Origin: Mesorhizobium sp. NFR06
Lineage (GTDB): Bacteria > Pseudomonadota > Alphaproteobacteria > Rhizobiales > Rhizobiaceae
Length of the DNA stretch: 64,000 nt
Assembly: GCF_900115245.1 (NCBI RefSeq)
Contig: NZ_FOVT01000001.1
Coordinates: forward strand, 248,001 to 312,000
Direction: 5' to 3'
Made by a program: the position numbers and the translations under genes. Of the stretch, positions 48,196-59,422 are shown one piece after another (within the stretch, counting starts at the first letter, position 1; each line of letters starts with the position of its first letter). Under the pieces are notes generated by a model. It did not search any database, was not told the origin of the DNA, and was given only the letters and a program-made list of their open reading frames with translations.

Positions 48196-48225
48196 GTGTC
48201 GCCCATAGCCTGCCGATTTTTCGTT

Positions 48226-48256
48226 AGGCTACCAAGCTGGAGCAGCTCTAGGTCAA
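48226..48256 (-). promoter_or_regulatory. MerR-type promoter with 19-bp spacer
   Basis: Reading on the minus strand: -35 TTGACC (48251-48256), a 19-bp spacer and -10 TAGCCT (48226-48231). Between them is a dyad, CTAGAGC and GCTCCAG around one T (six of seven positions pair). This spacing and dyad position are the hallmark of promoters activated by MerR proteins. It lies 30 bp upstream of the merR-type start. Confidence 0.8.
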
Positions 48257-48448
48257 GCGGCAATCTTCACCCCGCCGCATGTCGTCCAAAGTGCGCAGCG
48301 GTTTTAGGAGAGCGACATGCATAAAACCTAAAGTACGTTGCCTGAATCCGTTTCGTCACGAGGCGCTCAGGGCCGAGCTGCCGTCCGGGGCTTCGGTTGG
48401 CTTGGCGCAGGCGCCGACGGGCTTCGGTTCGAACGCCTGGTCGTCCGC

Positions 48449-51154
<2,706 letters not shown>

Positions 51155-51173
51155 TCACACGACAATGTCGGGC

Positions 51174-51755
51174 CTATTCGGAGGCAAGGCCGGCGCGCAG
51201 CGTCTTCAGCGCTCCGCTCCAGCGGAACAATTCGTCGAGCATCGTCCTTGCACCGCCCAGCACCTGCTCGCTGGGATGGTATGCGCGGTCCTGGTCGAGC
51301 AGCGTCGCATAGGCGGGCAGCGCCACGCCTTCCGGGATCGGCATGACGCCGACGGAGGTGAGCAGTGGCTTCAAGGCCTGCGCCGCGCGCAGGCCGCCGG
51401 ACACGCCGCCATAGCTGAAGATCGCCGCTGGCTTGTAGCGCCATTCATGGAGCAGGTAGTCGATGGCGTTCACGATCGCCGGCGCCACGAAGTAATTGTA
51501 TTCGGGCGCGACGAACACGAAGGCGTCGGCGGCGTCGATTGCCTTCGACCACGCCTTGGTGTGGTCGTTCTGGTATTTGCGCAGGCGCGGATGATGCGGC
51601 TCGTCGAGCATCGGCAGCCCGAACGCGGCGATGTCGGTCAGCACCGGCTCGAACTTGCCGTGCTCGCGCGCGAAGCCCTCGAGCCATCCGCCGAAGATCG
51701 GGCCGGCGCGTCCCGGCCGCGTGCTGCCGATGATGATGTCCAGACGATGCTTCAC
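51174..51755 (-). CDS. NADPH-dependent FMN reductase family protein
   Basis: 193-residue flavodoxin-like reductase: RLDIIIGSTRPGRAGPIFGGW as the FMN phosphate loop and VFVAPEYNYFVAPAIVNAIDYL as the PEYN motif. SYGGVSGGLRAAQALKPLL is the third family segment. It reduces FMN, quinones or azo compounds and could supply reduced flavin to a monooxygenase. The GTG start at 51755 has AAGGAG seven bases upstream. Divergent from the P450 gene, about 175 bp away. Confidence 0.9.
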   Translation of the reverse strand: MKHRLDIIIGSTRPGRAGPIFGGWLEGFAREHGKFEPVLTDIAAFGLPMLDEPHHPRLRKYQNDHTKAWSKAIDAADAFVFVAPEYNYFVAPAIVNAIDYLLHEWRYKPAAIFSYGGVSGGLRAAQALKPLLTSVGVMPIPEGVALPAYATLLDQDRAYHPSEQVLGGARTMLDELFRWSGALKTLRAGLASE

Positions 51756-51930
51756 GTGCGGCTCCTTGCTTGACAGTATCCGTTGGTGACTAAAGTAAGC
51801 TGCCTCCGGCAACAAGCCGGCATTTGCCGGCCCCGGTCACATTCCGGCGAGGCGGCGGCGCTCGCGGTCGGTCACATGGACGCCGGCTTTGCCGGGCACT
51901 ACATTGGGCGCTGTCAGCGGAGCATGCTTC

Positions 51931-53301
51931 ATGGACACCAAGCCCGCCCCCTTCGTGCCGCCGGCGCCGAAGCCGCGCACCCAGCCGCCGTCGACGCTGG
52001 AGATGATGCGCATCGTCTACCGCAACCCGCTCGAACTGTGGGGCGAGCATACCTATAACGAGCCGTGGATTTCGGTTACGGGCATCGGCGGGCCGCTGGT
52101 CATCGCCAACGATCCGGGCCTCATCCGCCACGTGCTGATCGACAACGCCAGGAACTACAAGATGGCGACGGTACGCCAGTTGATCCTGCGTCCGATCCTG
52201 CGCGACGGTCTGCTCACCGCCGAGGGCGAAGTGTGGAAGCGCTCGCGCAAGGCGATGGCGCCGGTGTTCACGCCACGCCACATCTTCGGCTTCGCCCCGC
52301 CGATGCTGAAGCGCACGCTGGAATTCGTCACCCGCTACGAGGCCGGCGGCATGACCGATGTCGCCCACGACATGACGCTGCTCACCTTTGATATCCTCGC
52401 CGAGACGCTGTTTTCCGGCGAGATCGCCGGCGAGCCGGGAAGTTTCGCCAAGGAGATCGACCGCCTGTTCGAGACCATGGGCCGGGTCGATCCGCTTGAT
52501 CTCTTGCGGGCCCCGGAATGGCTGCCGCGTTTGACCCGCATCCGCGGCCGCAAGACCATGGCCTATTTCCGCAACATCGTCGCCGGGACGGTGAAGATGC
52601 GCGAGGAGCGGCTGAAGCGCGATCCCGATGGCGTACCGGAGGACTTTCTCACGCTTCTGCTCAAGGCCGAGGGGCCGGACGGGCTGACGCGCGCCGAAGT
52701 CGAGGACAACATCATCACCTTCATCGGCGCCGGCCACGAGACGACGGCGCGGGCGCTGGGCTGGACGATCTATTGTCTCGCCGAGGCGCCCTGGGAGCGC
52801 GACAGGGTCGAGCAGGAGATCGACGCAGTGCTGGCGCGCGAGCCCGATCCGACCAAGTGGCTGGATGCCATGCCGTTCACCCGCGCCGCTTTCGAGGAGG
52901 CCCTGAGGCTTTATCCGCCGGCGCCCTCGATCAACCGCGAGCCGATCGAGCCGGAAACCTGGAACGGCCTCTACATCCCGAAATACGCCGCCGTGCTGGT
53001 GATGCCCTGGGTCGTCCATCGCCACCGCAAGCTGTGGGACCGGCCGGACGCCTTCATGCCGGAGCGCTTCCATCCGGAGAACCGCGACAGGATCGATCGT
53101 TTCCAGTACCTGCCGTTCGGCGCCGGGCCGCGTGTCTGCATCGGCGCCAGCTTCGCCATGCAGGAGGCGATCATCGCCCTGGCGATCCTGTTGTCGCGCT
53201 TCCGCTTCGACGCCACGCCCGAGACGCGGCCATGGCCGGTGCAGAAGCTGACCACGCAGCCGCAGGGCGGCCTGCCGATGCAAGTCTCCCGTCGGGCTTG
53301 A
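51931..53301 (+). CDS. Cytochrome P450
   Basis: 456-residue soluble P450. The oxygen-binding I-helix reads ITFIGAGHETTARALGW, the ExxR is in FEEALRLYPPAPSINRE, PERFHPE lies in the meander, and the heme loop is FGAGPRVCIGASFAM with Cys403 as iron ligand. The sequence resembles fatty-acid hydroxylase-type P450s rather than the shorter camphor type. Redox partner genes are not adjacent, though an FMN reductase gene lies divergently upstream. Start at ATG 51931 with GGAG nine bases before. Confidence 0.93.
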   Translation: MDTKPAPFVPPAPKPRTQPPSTLEMMRIVYRNPLELWGEHTYNEPWISVTGIGGPLVIANDPGLIRHVLIDNARNYKMATVRQLILRPILRDGLLTAEGEVWKRSRKAMAPVFTPRHIFGFAPPMLKRTLEFVTRYEAGGMTDVAHDMTLLTFDILAETLFSGEIAGEPGSFAKEIDRLFETMGRVDPLDLLRAPEWLPRLTRIRGRKTMAYFRNIVAGTVKMREERLKRDPDGVPEDFLTLLLKAEGPDGLTRAEVEDNIITFIGAGHETTARALGWTIYCLAEAPWERDRVEQEIDAVLAREPDPTKWLDAMPFTRAAFEEALRLYPPAPSINREPIEPETWNGLYIPKYAAVLVMPWVVHRHRKLWDRPDAFMPERFHPENRDRIDRFQYLPFGAGPRVCIGASFAMQEAIIALAILLSRFRFDATPETRPWPVQKLTTQPQGGLPMQVSRRA

Positions 53302-53392
53302 GAGGGGCTGCCGGAATTGCGCAACTTCCGAACGTAAGGCTACGGCGAAGCCGCCGAGCCTAAGCGCAGCGCATCTTTTTCCTGGAATTGCC

Positions 53393-54376
53393 TTATCGGT
53401 CGGCGATCGGCCGGCGCTGCTGGAACTGTCCGGCGGCGCGGAAGCGCCACAGATAGCTCGGCAGGATCGTGGCGATCGCCTGCGGTTGGATGCCGAGGCC
53501 GGCAAGCGTCCTGGCAGCCTTGGCGGCTTCGTCCGAAACGATATTGTGCTCGCGCAGCTGCAGCACCTGGTCCTTGGTCAGCAGCGGATTGGGCAGCAGC
53601 TGAAGGATCGACGCCTGCATGTTCGCCATCCAGAACGGCACCGGCACCAGCAGGCGACGGCGCTCGATGACCGCGAGCAACTCTTCCATGCATTGCTTGA
53701 AGGTCAGCACCTGCGGGCCGCCAAGCTCATAGACCTGGCCGCGCTCGATCGTGCCGTCGACCGAGCGCGCCACCGCTTCGGCGACGTCCCCGACATAGAC
53801 CGGTTGCAGCTTGTTCTGGCCGCCGCCGATCAGCGGCAGCGCCGGCGAGTAGCGCGCCATGCTGGCGAAGCGGTTGAAGAAGGCATCCTCCGGCCCGAAA
53901 TTGATCGATGGCCGGAAGATGACGGCGTCGCCGATCGTGTCGAACACGGCCTTTTCGCCAAGCGCCTTGGTGCGGGCGTATTCGGATCGCGAATTCAGGT
54001 CGGCGCCGAGCGCCGAGATGTGGGTTAGGCCGGCGCCGACCGAGCGTGCGGCTTCGGCGACGGCGCGCGCGCCGAAGTCATGCACCGCCCCGAATTTCTG
54101 GCGCCCCGCCTCATGCAAAATGGCGACGAGGTTGACGACATGGTCGGCGCCCTGCACGGCGCGGTCGACCGACCAGCGCACGCGCACATTGGCCTGCACC
54201 GGCTGGATCTGGCCGACATTGCCGAGCGGCTGCACGTGGCCGGCGAGGTCGGGCCGCCGGCAGGCGACCCGGATGCGGTAGCCGCGCTTGGCCAGCGCCC
54301 GCACCACATGGCGACCGACGAAGCCCGAGCCGCCGAAGACGACGACGAGCTTGGGGGTCTGCAGGATTTCGGTCAT
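53393..54376 (-). CDS. NAD(P)-binding atypical SDR, complex I NDUFA9-like
   Basis: 327-residue extended/atypical SDR. The N-terminus KLVVVFGGSGFVGRHVVRALAKRG is the nucleotide-binding motif, and the central part has GLTHISALGADLNSRSEYARTKALGEKAV and IFRPSINFGPED. This pattern matches the NDUFA9-like accessory proteins of alphaproteobacterial complex I. It may instead be a quinone-linked or sugar-modifying SDR. The ATG at 54376 is chosen over an upstream frame that crosses a terminator. It converges with the P450 gene. Confidence 0.87.
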   Translation of the reverse strand: MTEILQTPKLVVVFGGSGFVGRHVVRALAKRGYRIRVACRRPDLAGHVQPLGNVGQIQPVQANVRVRWSVDRAVQGADHVVNLVAILHEAGRQKFGAVHDFGARAVAEAARSVGAGLTHISALGADLNSRSEYARTKALGEKAVFDTIGDAVIFRPSINFGPEDAFFNRFASMARYSPALPLIGGGQNKLQPVYVGDVAEAVARSVDGTIERGQVYELGGPQVLTFKQCMEELLAVIERRRLLVPVPFWMANMQASILQLLPNPLLTKDQVLQLREHNIVSDEAAKAARTLAGLGIQPQAIATILPSYLWRFRAAGQFQQRRPIADR

Positions 54377-54754
54377 GACTGGCTCCGCGCGCGTAAATGC
54401 TTGGCTGAGGCCGTTTCTTAATCCGTTTCTCGCCAAAGGCAAAGAGCGACCGGAGGTCGCCGCCGCCTTGTTTTTGAACTTGCTCGGAATGCGGCTCCAG
54501 CCGCGTTTGGCGAAGGCAGAAAACCCCGCCGAAGCGGGGTTTTCCAGGCAGTGTCCACGCCGAAACAGGGGCAAACGAGGCCGCCTGACCTGAGACGGTG
54601 TCAAGGTGGCGTGAAGCAAGCACGCCCGCCCCGGCCCTGAACGCCCGGCGCGGCGCCGCCAACCGCGAGCCGGACGAAGCCAACCAGGCGGCTCACGGCG
54701 TGGGGTACCGCGGATGGGTCGTTGCAGGGTGGCAAAAGGTTCAATCCCGGGAAT
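54377..54754. other. GC-rich intergenic region containing a terminator
   Basis: About 380 bp between the NDUFA9-like and Ldh-family genes, both on the minus strand. It holds one strong hairpin (54519-54544) and about 200 bp of GC-rich sequence before it, with no convincing open frame. This could be a long 3' UTR or an unrecognised small RNA ending at the hairpin. Confidence 0.4.
54519..54544. terminator. Rho-independent terminator, bidirectional shape
   Basis: Perfect inverted repeat: GAAAACCCCGC and GCGGGGTTTTC around the loop CGAA. The GC stem with A-run and T-run tails would work on either strand. On the minus strand it ends the Ldh-family gene transcript, about 210 bp after its stop. Confidence 0.88.
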
Positions 54755-55756
54755 TCAGGCCGAATAGCGCTCGGCGAATTCCGAAATGCGCTGCACCACC
54801 GTCTTGGATGTGGTGATGCCGCGCGCTTTCGCTTTCTCCGCGGCCTCGGCGCGGGACCGGCCGGGAACATGCACGCCGTAGCGCCGCCGCAGCCGGTCGA
54901 GCTGCTCCTTCATGCGCTGCTCGAAGTCCGGATCGAGCAGCTTGGGTTCGATGGCGAGAACGAAGAGGCCGGTGCCGGGGCTGTCCGGCCCGCCGGTGAA
55001 CCAGGGCGCGTCGAGCGACCAGTTGGCGCCGGAAATGCCTGCGGCCAGCACCTCGACCATAAGCGCGATGTTGGCGCCGCGCTGGCCGCCGAAGGCCAGC
55101 ATCGCGCCCTTCATCGCCGCCGCCGGGTCGGTGGTCGGGTTGCCGCTGGCGTCCAGCGCCCAGCCTTCGGGGATTCTCTTGCCATCCTCGGCCGCCTTGC
55201 GGATGTTGACGAAGGCGGTGGCGCTCGACGACTGGTCGATGACCAGCGGCGGCCCGTCGGCGGCAGGTGCTGCAAAGGACATCGGGTTGGTGCAATAGAC
55301 CGGCTTGACCGAACCTGAGCCGGCAAGCACCGCCGGCCCGTTGGTGGCCGCGAAGGAGACCAGGCCCTGCTCGGCGAGCCGTCCGGTGAAATAGCCGAGC
55401 GCGCCGCATGTATAGGCGTTCTTTTGCGAGAAGATCGAAACGCCGAACAGCTTCGCCGCCTTGACCAGGTCCTCGATCGTGCGGTCGAAGCCGGTATGGG
55501 CAAGGCCGCCGCGGGCGTCGGAGAGATAGACGGCCAGCGCCGGCCGGGTGATGACCGGATCGGCATTGCCGTCGATGCGGCCGGCTTCGAGCGCTTCCAG
55601 ATAGTCGATGAAATGCGACAGCCCTACCGTCGACAGGCCTTCCGCCTCTGCGGCGATGATGGAGGCGGCGAGCGAACGCGCGGCCTCCTCGTTGGCGCCG
55701 GCGCCGAGTGCCGCCATCCGGCACAGCCCTGTTGCCTGGTCGAGAGTGAGTTGCAT
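54755..55756 (-). CDS. Ldh family (malate/L-lactate/imino-acid) NAD(P)-dependent oxidoreductase
   Basis: 333-residue member of the Ldh_2 family, which includes malate dehydrogenase YbiC-like, ureidoglycolate dehydrogenase and delta1-piperideine-2-carboxylate reductase. Segments are GLSTVGLSHFIDYLEALEAG near the N-terminus (with the catalytic-type histidine), GFDRTIEDLVKAAK, AATNGPAVLAGSGSVKPVYCTNPMSFAAP and DQSSSATAFVNIRKAAEDG. It lies 113 bp downstream of ABC permease genes on the same strand, so it probably reduces a product of the imported amino acid. Confidence 0.88.
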   Translation of the reverse strand: MQLTLDQATGLCRMAALGAGANEEAARSLAASIIAAEAEGLSTVGLSHFIDYLEALEAGRIDGNADPVITRPALAVYLSDARGGLAHTGFDRTIEDLVKAAKLFGVSIFSQKNAYTCGALGYFTGRLAEQGLVSFAATNGPAVLAGSGSVKPVYCTNPMSFAAPAADGPPLVIDQSSSATAFVNIRKAAEDGKRIPEGWALDASGNPTTDPAAAMKGAMLAFGGQRGANIALMVEVLAAGISGANWSLDAPWFTGGPDSPGTGLFVLAIEPKLLDPDFEQRMKEQLDRLRRRYGVHVPGRSRAEAAEKAKARGITTSKTVVQRISEFAERYSA

Positions 55757-55767
55757 GTGAACGCCTT

Positions 55768-55868
55768 GGTGAATGGTCGATGGTGAATGGTGACGAGAGA
55801 TCAGGGATCATTGAAGGGCAGGGGCATGGCGATCTGGTGACCGTTCACCATTTTGCCTTCACCATTCA
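55768..55868. repeat. GGTGAATGGT-type intergenic inverted repeat
   Basis: Two direct copies of GGTGAATGGT (55768-55777 and 55782-55791) on the left and the complementary TTCACCAT and TTCACCATTCAC on the right, enclosing about 50 bp. It can fold as a long imperfect hairpin between the ABC permease and Ldh-family genes. Confidence 0.75.
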
Positions 55869-56678
55869 CTACCCGATCTTGACCGGAATCCGAGCCTCTA
55901 TCCGGCTGAAGGCGAAGACCAGGATGCCGGTGATGGTCATATAGATCAGCGCCAGCAGCAGCAAAGGCTCGTAAGTCAGGTAGGTGTCCTGGCGCACCTT
56001 GGAGGAGACGGCGAAGATATCGATGACGCTGATCGTCGCCACCAGCGGCGTCGACTTCAACTGCAGCACGGTTTCGCCAGTCAAGGTCGGCAGCGCCCGG
56101 TAGAAGGCCTGTGGCAGCCAGATGCGCCTGAAGATTTTCCAGCGGCTCATGCCGAAGGCGCGGGCGGCCTCGAGCTGGCCTCTCGGCACGCCGGCAAAGG
56201 CGCCGCGCATCACTTCGCCCTCATATCCGGCGAAGGAAAACGTCAGCGCCACCACGCCATATGGCCAGGCCTGCCTGAGATACGGCCAAAGCCACGATTC
56301 GCGTATCCACGGGTACTGCGGAAAGAGCGAACCGAGGCCGTAATAGAGCAACCAGAGCTGCAACAGCAGCGGTGTTCCCCGGATGATGGTGCAGAACACC
56401 TTGGCCGGCACGGCGAACCATAACGGTCCGCCTGCTTGCGCGAGCCCGAGCGGCACGGCGAGCGCAAAGCCCAGCGCGCAGGTGACGGCGAGGATCCACA
56501 GCGACCGCCAGATGCCTATCAGGCCCATTTCCCAATATTGCGGCAGCCAGTCCCAGCGCATGAAGAAGGCCGCGCAGAGCACCAGCCCCAGGGCAATCAG
56601 GATCAGCACGATGCGGTGCGGCCTGAGCCACAGCGAGGCGCGTGCGGCCATGTTGATCGCGCTCGCTTCGGCCGACAT
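55869..56678 (-). CDS. Polar amino acid ABC transporter permease (HisM/ArtM type)
   Basis: 269-residue inner-membrane permease: an N-terminal span (IVLILIALGLVLCAAFFM), the core helices and the coupling motif EVMRGAFAGVPRGQLEAARAFGMSRWKIFRRIWLPQAF. IIRGTPLLLQLWLLYYGLG is the family RGTP segment. The ATG at 56678 overlaps the stop of the other permease (ATGA), so an earlier in-frame start is rejected. Works with the HisQ-type permease, binding protein and ATPase that follow upstream. Confidence 0.92.
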   Translation of the reverse strand: MSAEASAINMAARASLWLRPHRIVLILIALGLVLCAAFFMRWDWLPQYWEMGLIGIWRSLWILAVTCALGFALAVPLGLAQAGGPLWFAVPAKVFCTIIRGTPLLLQLWLLYYGLGSLFPQYPWIRESWLWPYLRQAWPYGVVALTFSFAGYEGEVMRGAFAGVPRGQLEAARAFGMSRWKIFRRIWLPQAFYRALPTLTGETVLQLKSTPLVATISVIDIFAVSSKVRQDTYLTYEPLLLLALIYMTITGILVFAFSRIEARIPVKIG

Positions 56679-57370
56679 CAGCGCGCCTCCTTGACGGAGG
56701 GCATGCCGCGCCGCGACCATCCCTCGACGCGACCGATGATCAGGTTGGAGAACAGCGTCAGCGCCAGGTAAAGCGCGCCGGCCGCGAGGTAGAAGATCAG
56801 ATAGGCCTTGGTGACGCCTGCCGCCTGCCGCGTCGCAAGCGTGAGCTCAAAAAAGCCGACGACGGCGAGCAGGGCGGTGTCCTTGGTGGCGATCAGCCAG
56901 AGATTGGCAAGGCCGGGGATGGCGAAAGGCAGCATCGCGGGCAGCGTGATGCGCCTCAGCATCAGGCCCGGCGCCATGCCAAAGGCGCGGGCGGCTTCGA
57001 TCTGGCCTTGTGGGATGGCGAGGATGGCGCCGCGGATCACCTCGGTCGAATAGGCGCCCTGGACGAATCCCAGCACGAAAATGCCGGCCGCCAGCCCGCT
57101 GATGTCGACGCGCTGGTATCCGACAGCCGCCAGCACCTGGTTGATGAGGTCGGTGCCGGCGTAATAGAGCAGCAGGATCAGAACCAGTTCCGGCACCGCG
57201 CGCACCACGGTCGTGTAGACGGCCAGCAGGTCGCGTGTCACGGGTCCGCCATAGAGCTTGCCGAACGCGCCGGCGGTGCCGATCAGCAGGCCAAGGCAGG
57301 TGGCGCCGACGGCTATCTCGATCGAATGCAGCAAGCCGACGAGCAGGGTGCCGCCCCAGCCGGGCGCCAC
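56678..57370 (-). CDS. Polar amino acid ABC transporter permease (HisQ/ArtQ type)
   Basis: 230-residue permease with TVVRAVPELVLILLLYYAG (the RAVPEL variant of RGTP) and the coupling motif EVIRGAILAIPQGQIEAARAFGMAPGLMLRRITLPAM. The first recognised start is GTG at 57370, but the in-frame sequence before it (FLPASAAGIFELLSPV) also looks like family sequence, so translation may begin some 25 codons earlier at a CTG. It lies about 170 bp after the binding-protein gene. Confidence 0.9.
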   Translation of the reverse strand: MAPGWGGTLLVGLLHSIEIAVGATCLGLLIGTAGAFGKLYGGPVTRDLLAVYTTVVRAVPELVLILLLYYAGTDLINQVLAAVGYQRVDISGLAAGIFVLGFVQGAYSTEVIRGAILAIPQGQIEAARAFGMAPGLMLRRITLPAMLPFAIPGLANLWLIATKDTALLAVVGFFELTLATRQAAGVTKAYLIFYLAAGALYLALTLFSNLIIGRVEGWSRRGMPSVKEAR

Positions 57371-57544
57371 GGGCGACAGGAGTTCGAAGATGCCGGCCGC
57401 GGAAGCCGGAAGAAAGACGTCGATCAGCTTCGCCCCCGTATTGCTGTCCGACCGCTGACAAGGCGTTCAGCGGCAAGCATGCGTGGCAAGGTTGGGAAAG
57501 GCGGCACGGCGCTGGCGCCGTGCCGCTCACTCAGTGCGATATCG

Positions 57545-58339
57545 TCAGTTCGACTGCGTGGCGCCGCCGTAGATGTCGAAATCGAAGTACTTCTTCGAGA
57601 TCTCGTCATACTTGCCGTTGGCGCGGATCGCCTTGATGCCGTCGTTGATCTTTTCCTTGAGCGCGGTGTCTTCCTTGCGCACGCCGGCGCCGACGCCTGG
57701 CCCCAGCACCTCGTCATCCGGTGCCACCATGCCCTTCAGGTCGCAGCAGGCCTTGCCCTGGTCGGTCTTGAGGAATTCGCCAAGCGCGATGGAGTCGGCC
57801 TGCACCGCGTCGAGACGGCCGGCGGCGAGATCATTGTTGGCTTCGTCCTGGGTCTGGTATTCCTTGATCTCCTGCGCGCCGGTGAAGTGCTTCTTGGCGT
57901 AGACCGCATGCACCGTCGACACCTGGACGCCGACCACCTTGCCCTTGAGGTCGTCTGGCGTGGCGCCGAATTTCTGGTCCTTCGGCCCGATGATCGCCGT
58001 CGGCGTGTTGTAATACTTGTCCGAGAAGTCGATCGTCTTCTTGCGTTCGTCGGTGATCGACATGGAGGAAACGATGAGATCGATCTTCTTTGTCGTCAGC
58101 GCCGGAATGATGCCGTCCCAGGCGACAGGTGTGATCACGCAGTCGAGCTTCTCTTGCGCGCAGACGGCATCGATGAATTCGATTTCCCAGCCAACCCATT
58201 TGCCGGAAGCATCCGGCGACGTGAAGGGCGGATAGGGTTCGGCGGCGACGCCGATCTTGACCGGATCGGCCTTGGCCGCGCCCATGGCGGCGACGCCGAA
58301 GAGCAGTGCGGCTGCGAATGTCTTGAGAACAGTCTTCAT
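57545..58339 (-). CDS. Amino acid ABC transporter substrate-binding protein (HisJ/ArgT type)
   Basis: 264-residue periplasmic receptor with a Sec signal ending in AAKADP. Ligand-site segments are GVAAEPYPPFTSPDASGKWVGWEIEF, SSMSITDERKKTIDFSDKYY (with the SxxxTxxR contacts), VGVQVSTVHAVYAK and QADSIALGEFL. These contacts recognise the alpha-amino and carboxyl groups, and the family binds basic or polar amino acids such as arginine, ornithine, histidine or glutamine. Two adjacent cysteines (KACCDLKG) are typical of arginine/lysine receptors. Confidence 0.92.
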   Translation of the reverse strand: MKTVLKTFAAALLFGVAAMGAAKADPVKIGVAAEPYPPFTSPDASGKWVGWEIEFIDAVCAQEKLDCVITPVAWDGIIPALTTKKIDLIVSSMSITDERKKTIDFSDKYYNTPTAIIGPKDQKFGATPDDLKGKVVGVQVSTVHAVYAKKHFTGAQEIKEYQTQDEANNDLAAGRLDAVQADSIALGEFLKTDQGKACCDLKGMVAPDDEVLGPGVGAGVRKEDTALKEKINDGIKAIRANGKYDEISKKYFDFDIYGGATQSN

Positions 58340-58395
58340 GTCAGAACTCCCAGTTTGTTGTTGTTCCCGGTTTCTTCGCTCCGCTTGATGCCGGC

Positions 58396-59211
58396 CTAGC
58401 CGACATTGCGGAGGAATTGCTTGAGCCTTTCGGATCTGGGCGCGCCGAACAGACGCTCCGGCGGCCCTTCCTCCTCGACCAGCCCGTTGTAGAGGTAGAC
58501 GACATGCGTCGCGACCTCGCGGGCAAACTTCATCTCATGCGTCACCAGAACCATGGTGCGCCCCTCGCGCGCCAGGTCGCCGATCACTTTCAGCACTTCG
58601 CCGACCAATTCCGGGTCGAGCGCCGAGGTCGGCTCGTCGAACAGCATGACGCGCGGATTGATCGCCAGCGCCCGGGCGATGGCTGCGCGCTGCTGCTGGC
58701 CGCCCGACAGGAATGCCGGATAGACGTCGCGCTTCTCCGCCAGCCCGACGCGGGCAAGCAGCTTCTCGGCCTGGGCGATCGCCACGTCGCGCTTGACGCC
58801 AAGCACATGCACCGGAACCTCGATGACGTTCTCGATCAGCGTCATGTGGCTCCACAGGTTGAAGTTCTGGAACACCATGCCGAGCTTGGAACGGATGCGC
58901 TCGATCTGCCTGCGGTCGGCCGGAACGGTGTGGCCATGGCTGTCGGCCCGGAGCTTGATCTCCTCGCCGTTGACGCGGATGATGCCGCTGGTCGGATTTT
59001 CCAGGCAGTTGATGCAGCGCAGCAGCGTCGACTTGCCCGAGCCCGAACCGCCGATGATGGCGATCACCTCGCCGTCGCGCGCCGACAGCGACACGCCTTT
59101 CAGCACATGCAGCTGGCCGAATTTCTTGTGCAGGTTCTCGACATGGATGGCTTCAGCAGCGCCGTTTTGCACCTCGCCGGATGAGACTGCGGCAGCTTCC
59201 ACCGCGCTCAA
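58396..59211 (-). CDS. Amino acid ABC transporter ATP-binding protein (HisP/ArtP type)
   Basis: 271-residue ATPase: Walker A GGSGSGKST, Q-loop VFQNFNLWSHMT, signature LSGGQQQRAAIARAL, Walker B VMLFDEPTSALDPEL and switch VTHEM. The start is TTG at 59211 with GGAGG seven bases upstream, which is better supported than an internal GTG. First gene of the minus-strand transport operon, reading away from the dimethylargininase-like gene across a 211 bp divergent promoter region. Confidence 0.93.
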   Translation of the reverse strand: MSAVEAAAVSSGEVQNGAAEAIHVENLHKKFGQLHVLKGVSLSARDGEVIAIIGGSGSGKSTLLRCINCLENPTSGIIRVNGEEIKLRADSHGHTVPADRRQIERIRSKLGMVFQNFNLWSHMTLIENVIEVPVHVLGVKRDVAIAQAEKLLARVGLAEKRDVYPAFLSGGQQQRAAIARALAINPRVMLFDEPTSALDPELVGEVLKVIGDLAREGRTMVLVTHEMKFAREVATHVVYLYNGLVEEEGPPERLFGAPRSERLKQFLRNVG

Positions 59212-59342
59212 CGGGTGGCCTCCGTATGGTCGACCGCAGTTCGTGGAGCGTCTATCCGGCTAATCAACATACGCTGTACTGTCCCGCTCCTGACTTCAGC
59301 ATGGGCCCAGCAGCGCGAGCCCGTCAATCCCGCTCATTACGG

Positions 59343-59367
59343 CACTTGCGGGCTTGTTGTGCAAGTG
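59343..59367. promoter_or_regulatory. Candidate operator, CACTTGC-N11-GCAAGTG
   Basis: Perfect 7-bp inverted arms with 11 bp between them, in the divergent region between the ABC importer and hydrolase genes. The 25-bp overall length suits a TetR or LysR dimer. A TetR gene is second in the rightward operon, so this is its most likely target. A TATAAAT stretch follows immediately. Confidence 0.6.
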
Positions 59368-59378
59368 TATAAATAGCC

Positions 59379-59388
59379 TTTCATGAAA
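59379..59388. promoter_or_regulatory. Palindrome TTTCATGAAA (second candidate operator)
   Basis: Perfect 10-bp palindrome 35 bp before the hydrolase start, close to the presumed promoter. The same word is found at 42274-42283. Confidence 0.35.
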
Positions 59389-59422
59389 TTTTCTCGGTTT
59401 TTTTCAGCTTAAAAGGGCATCG

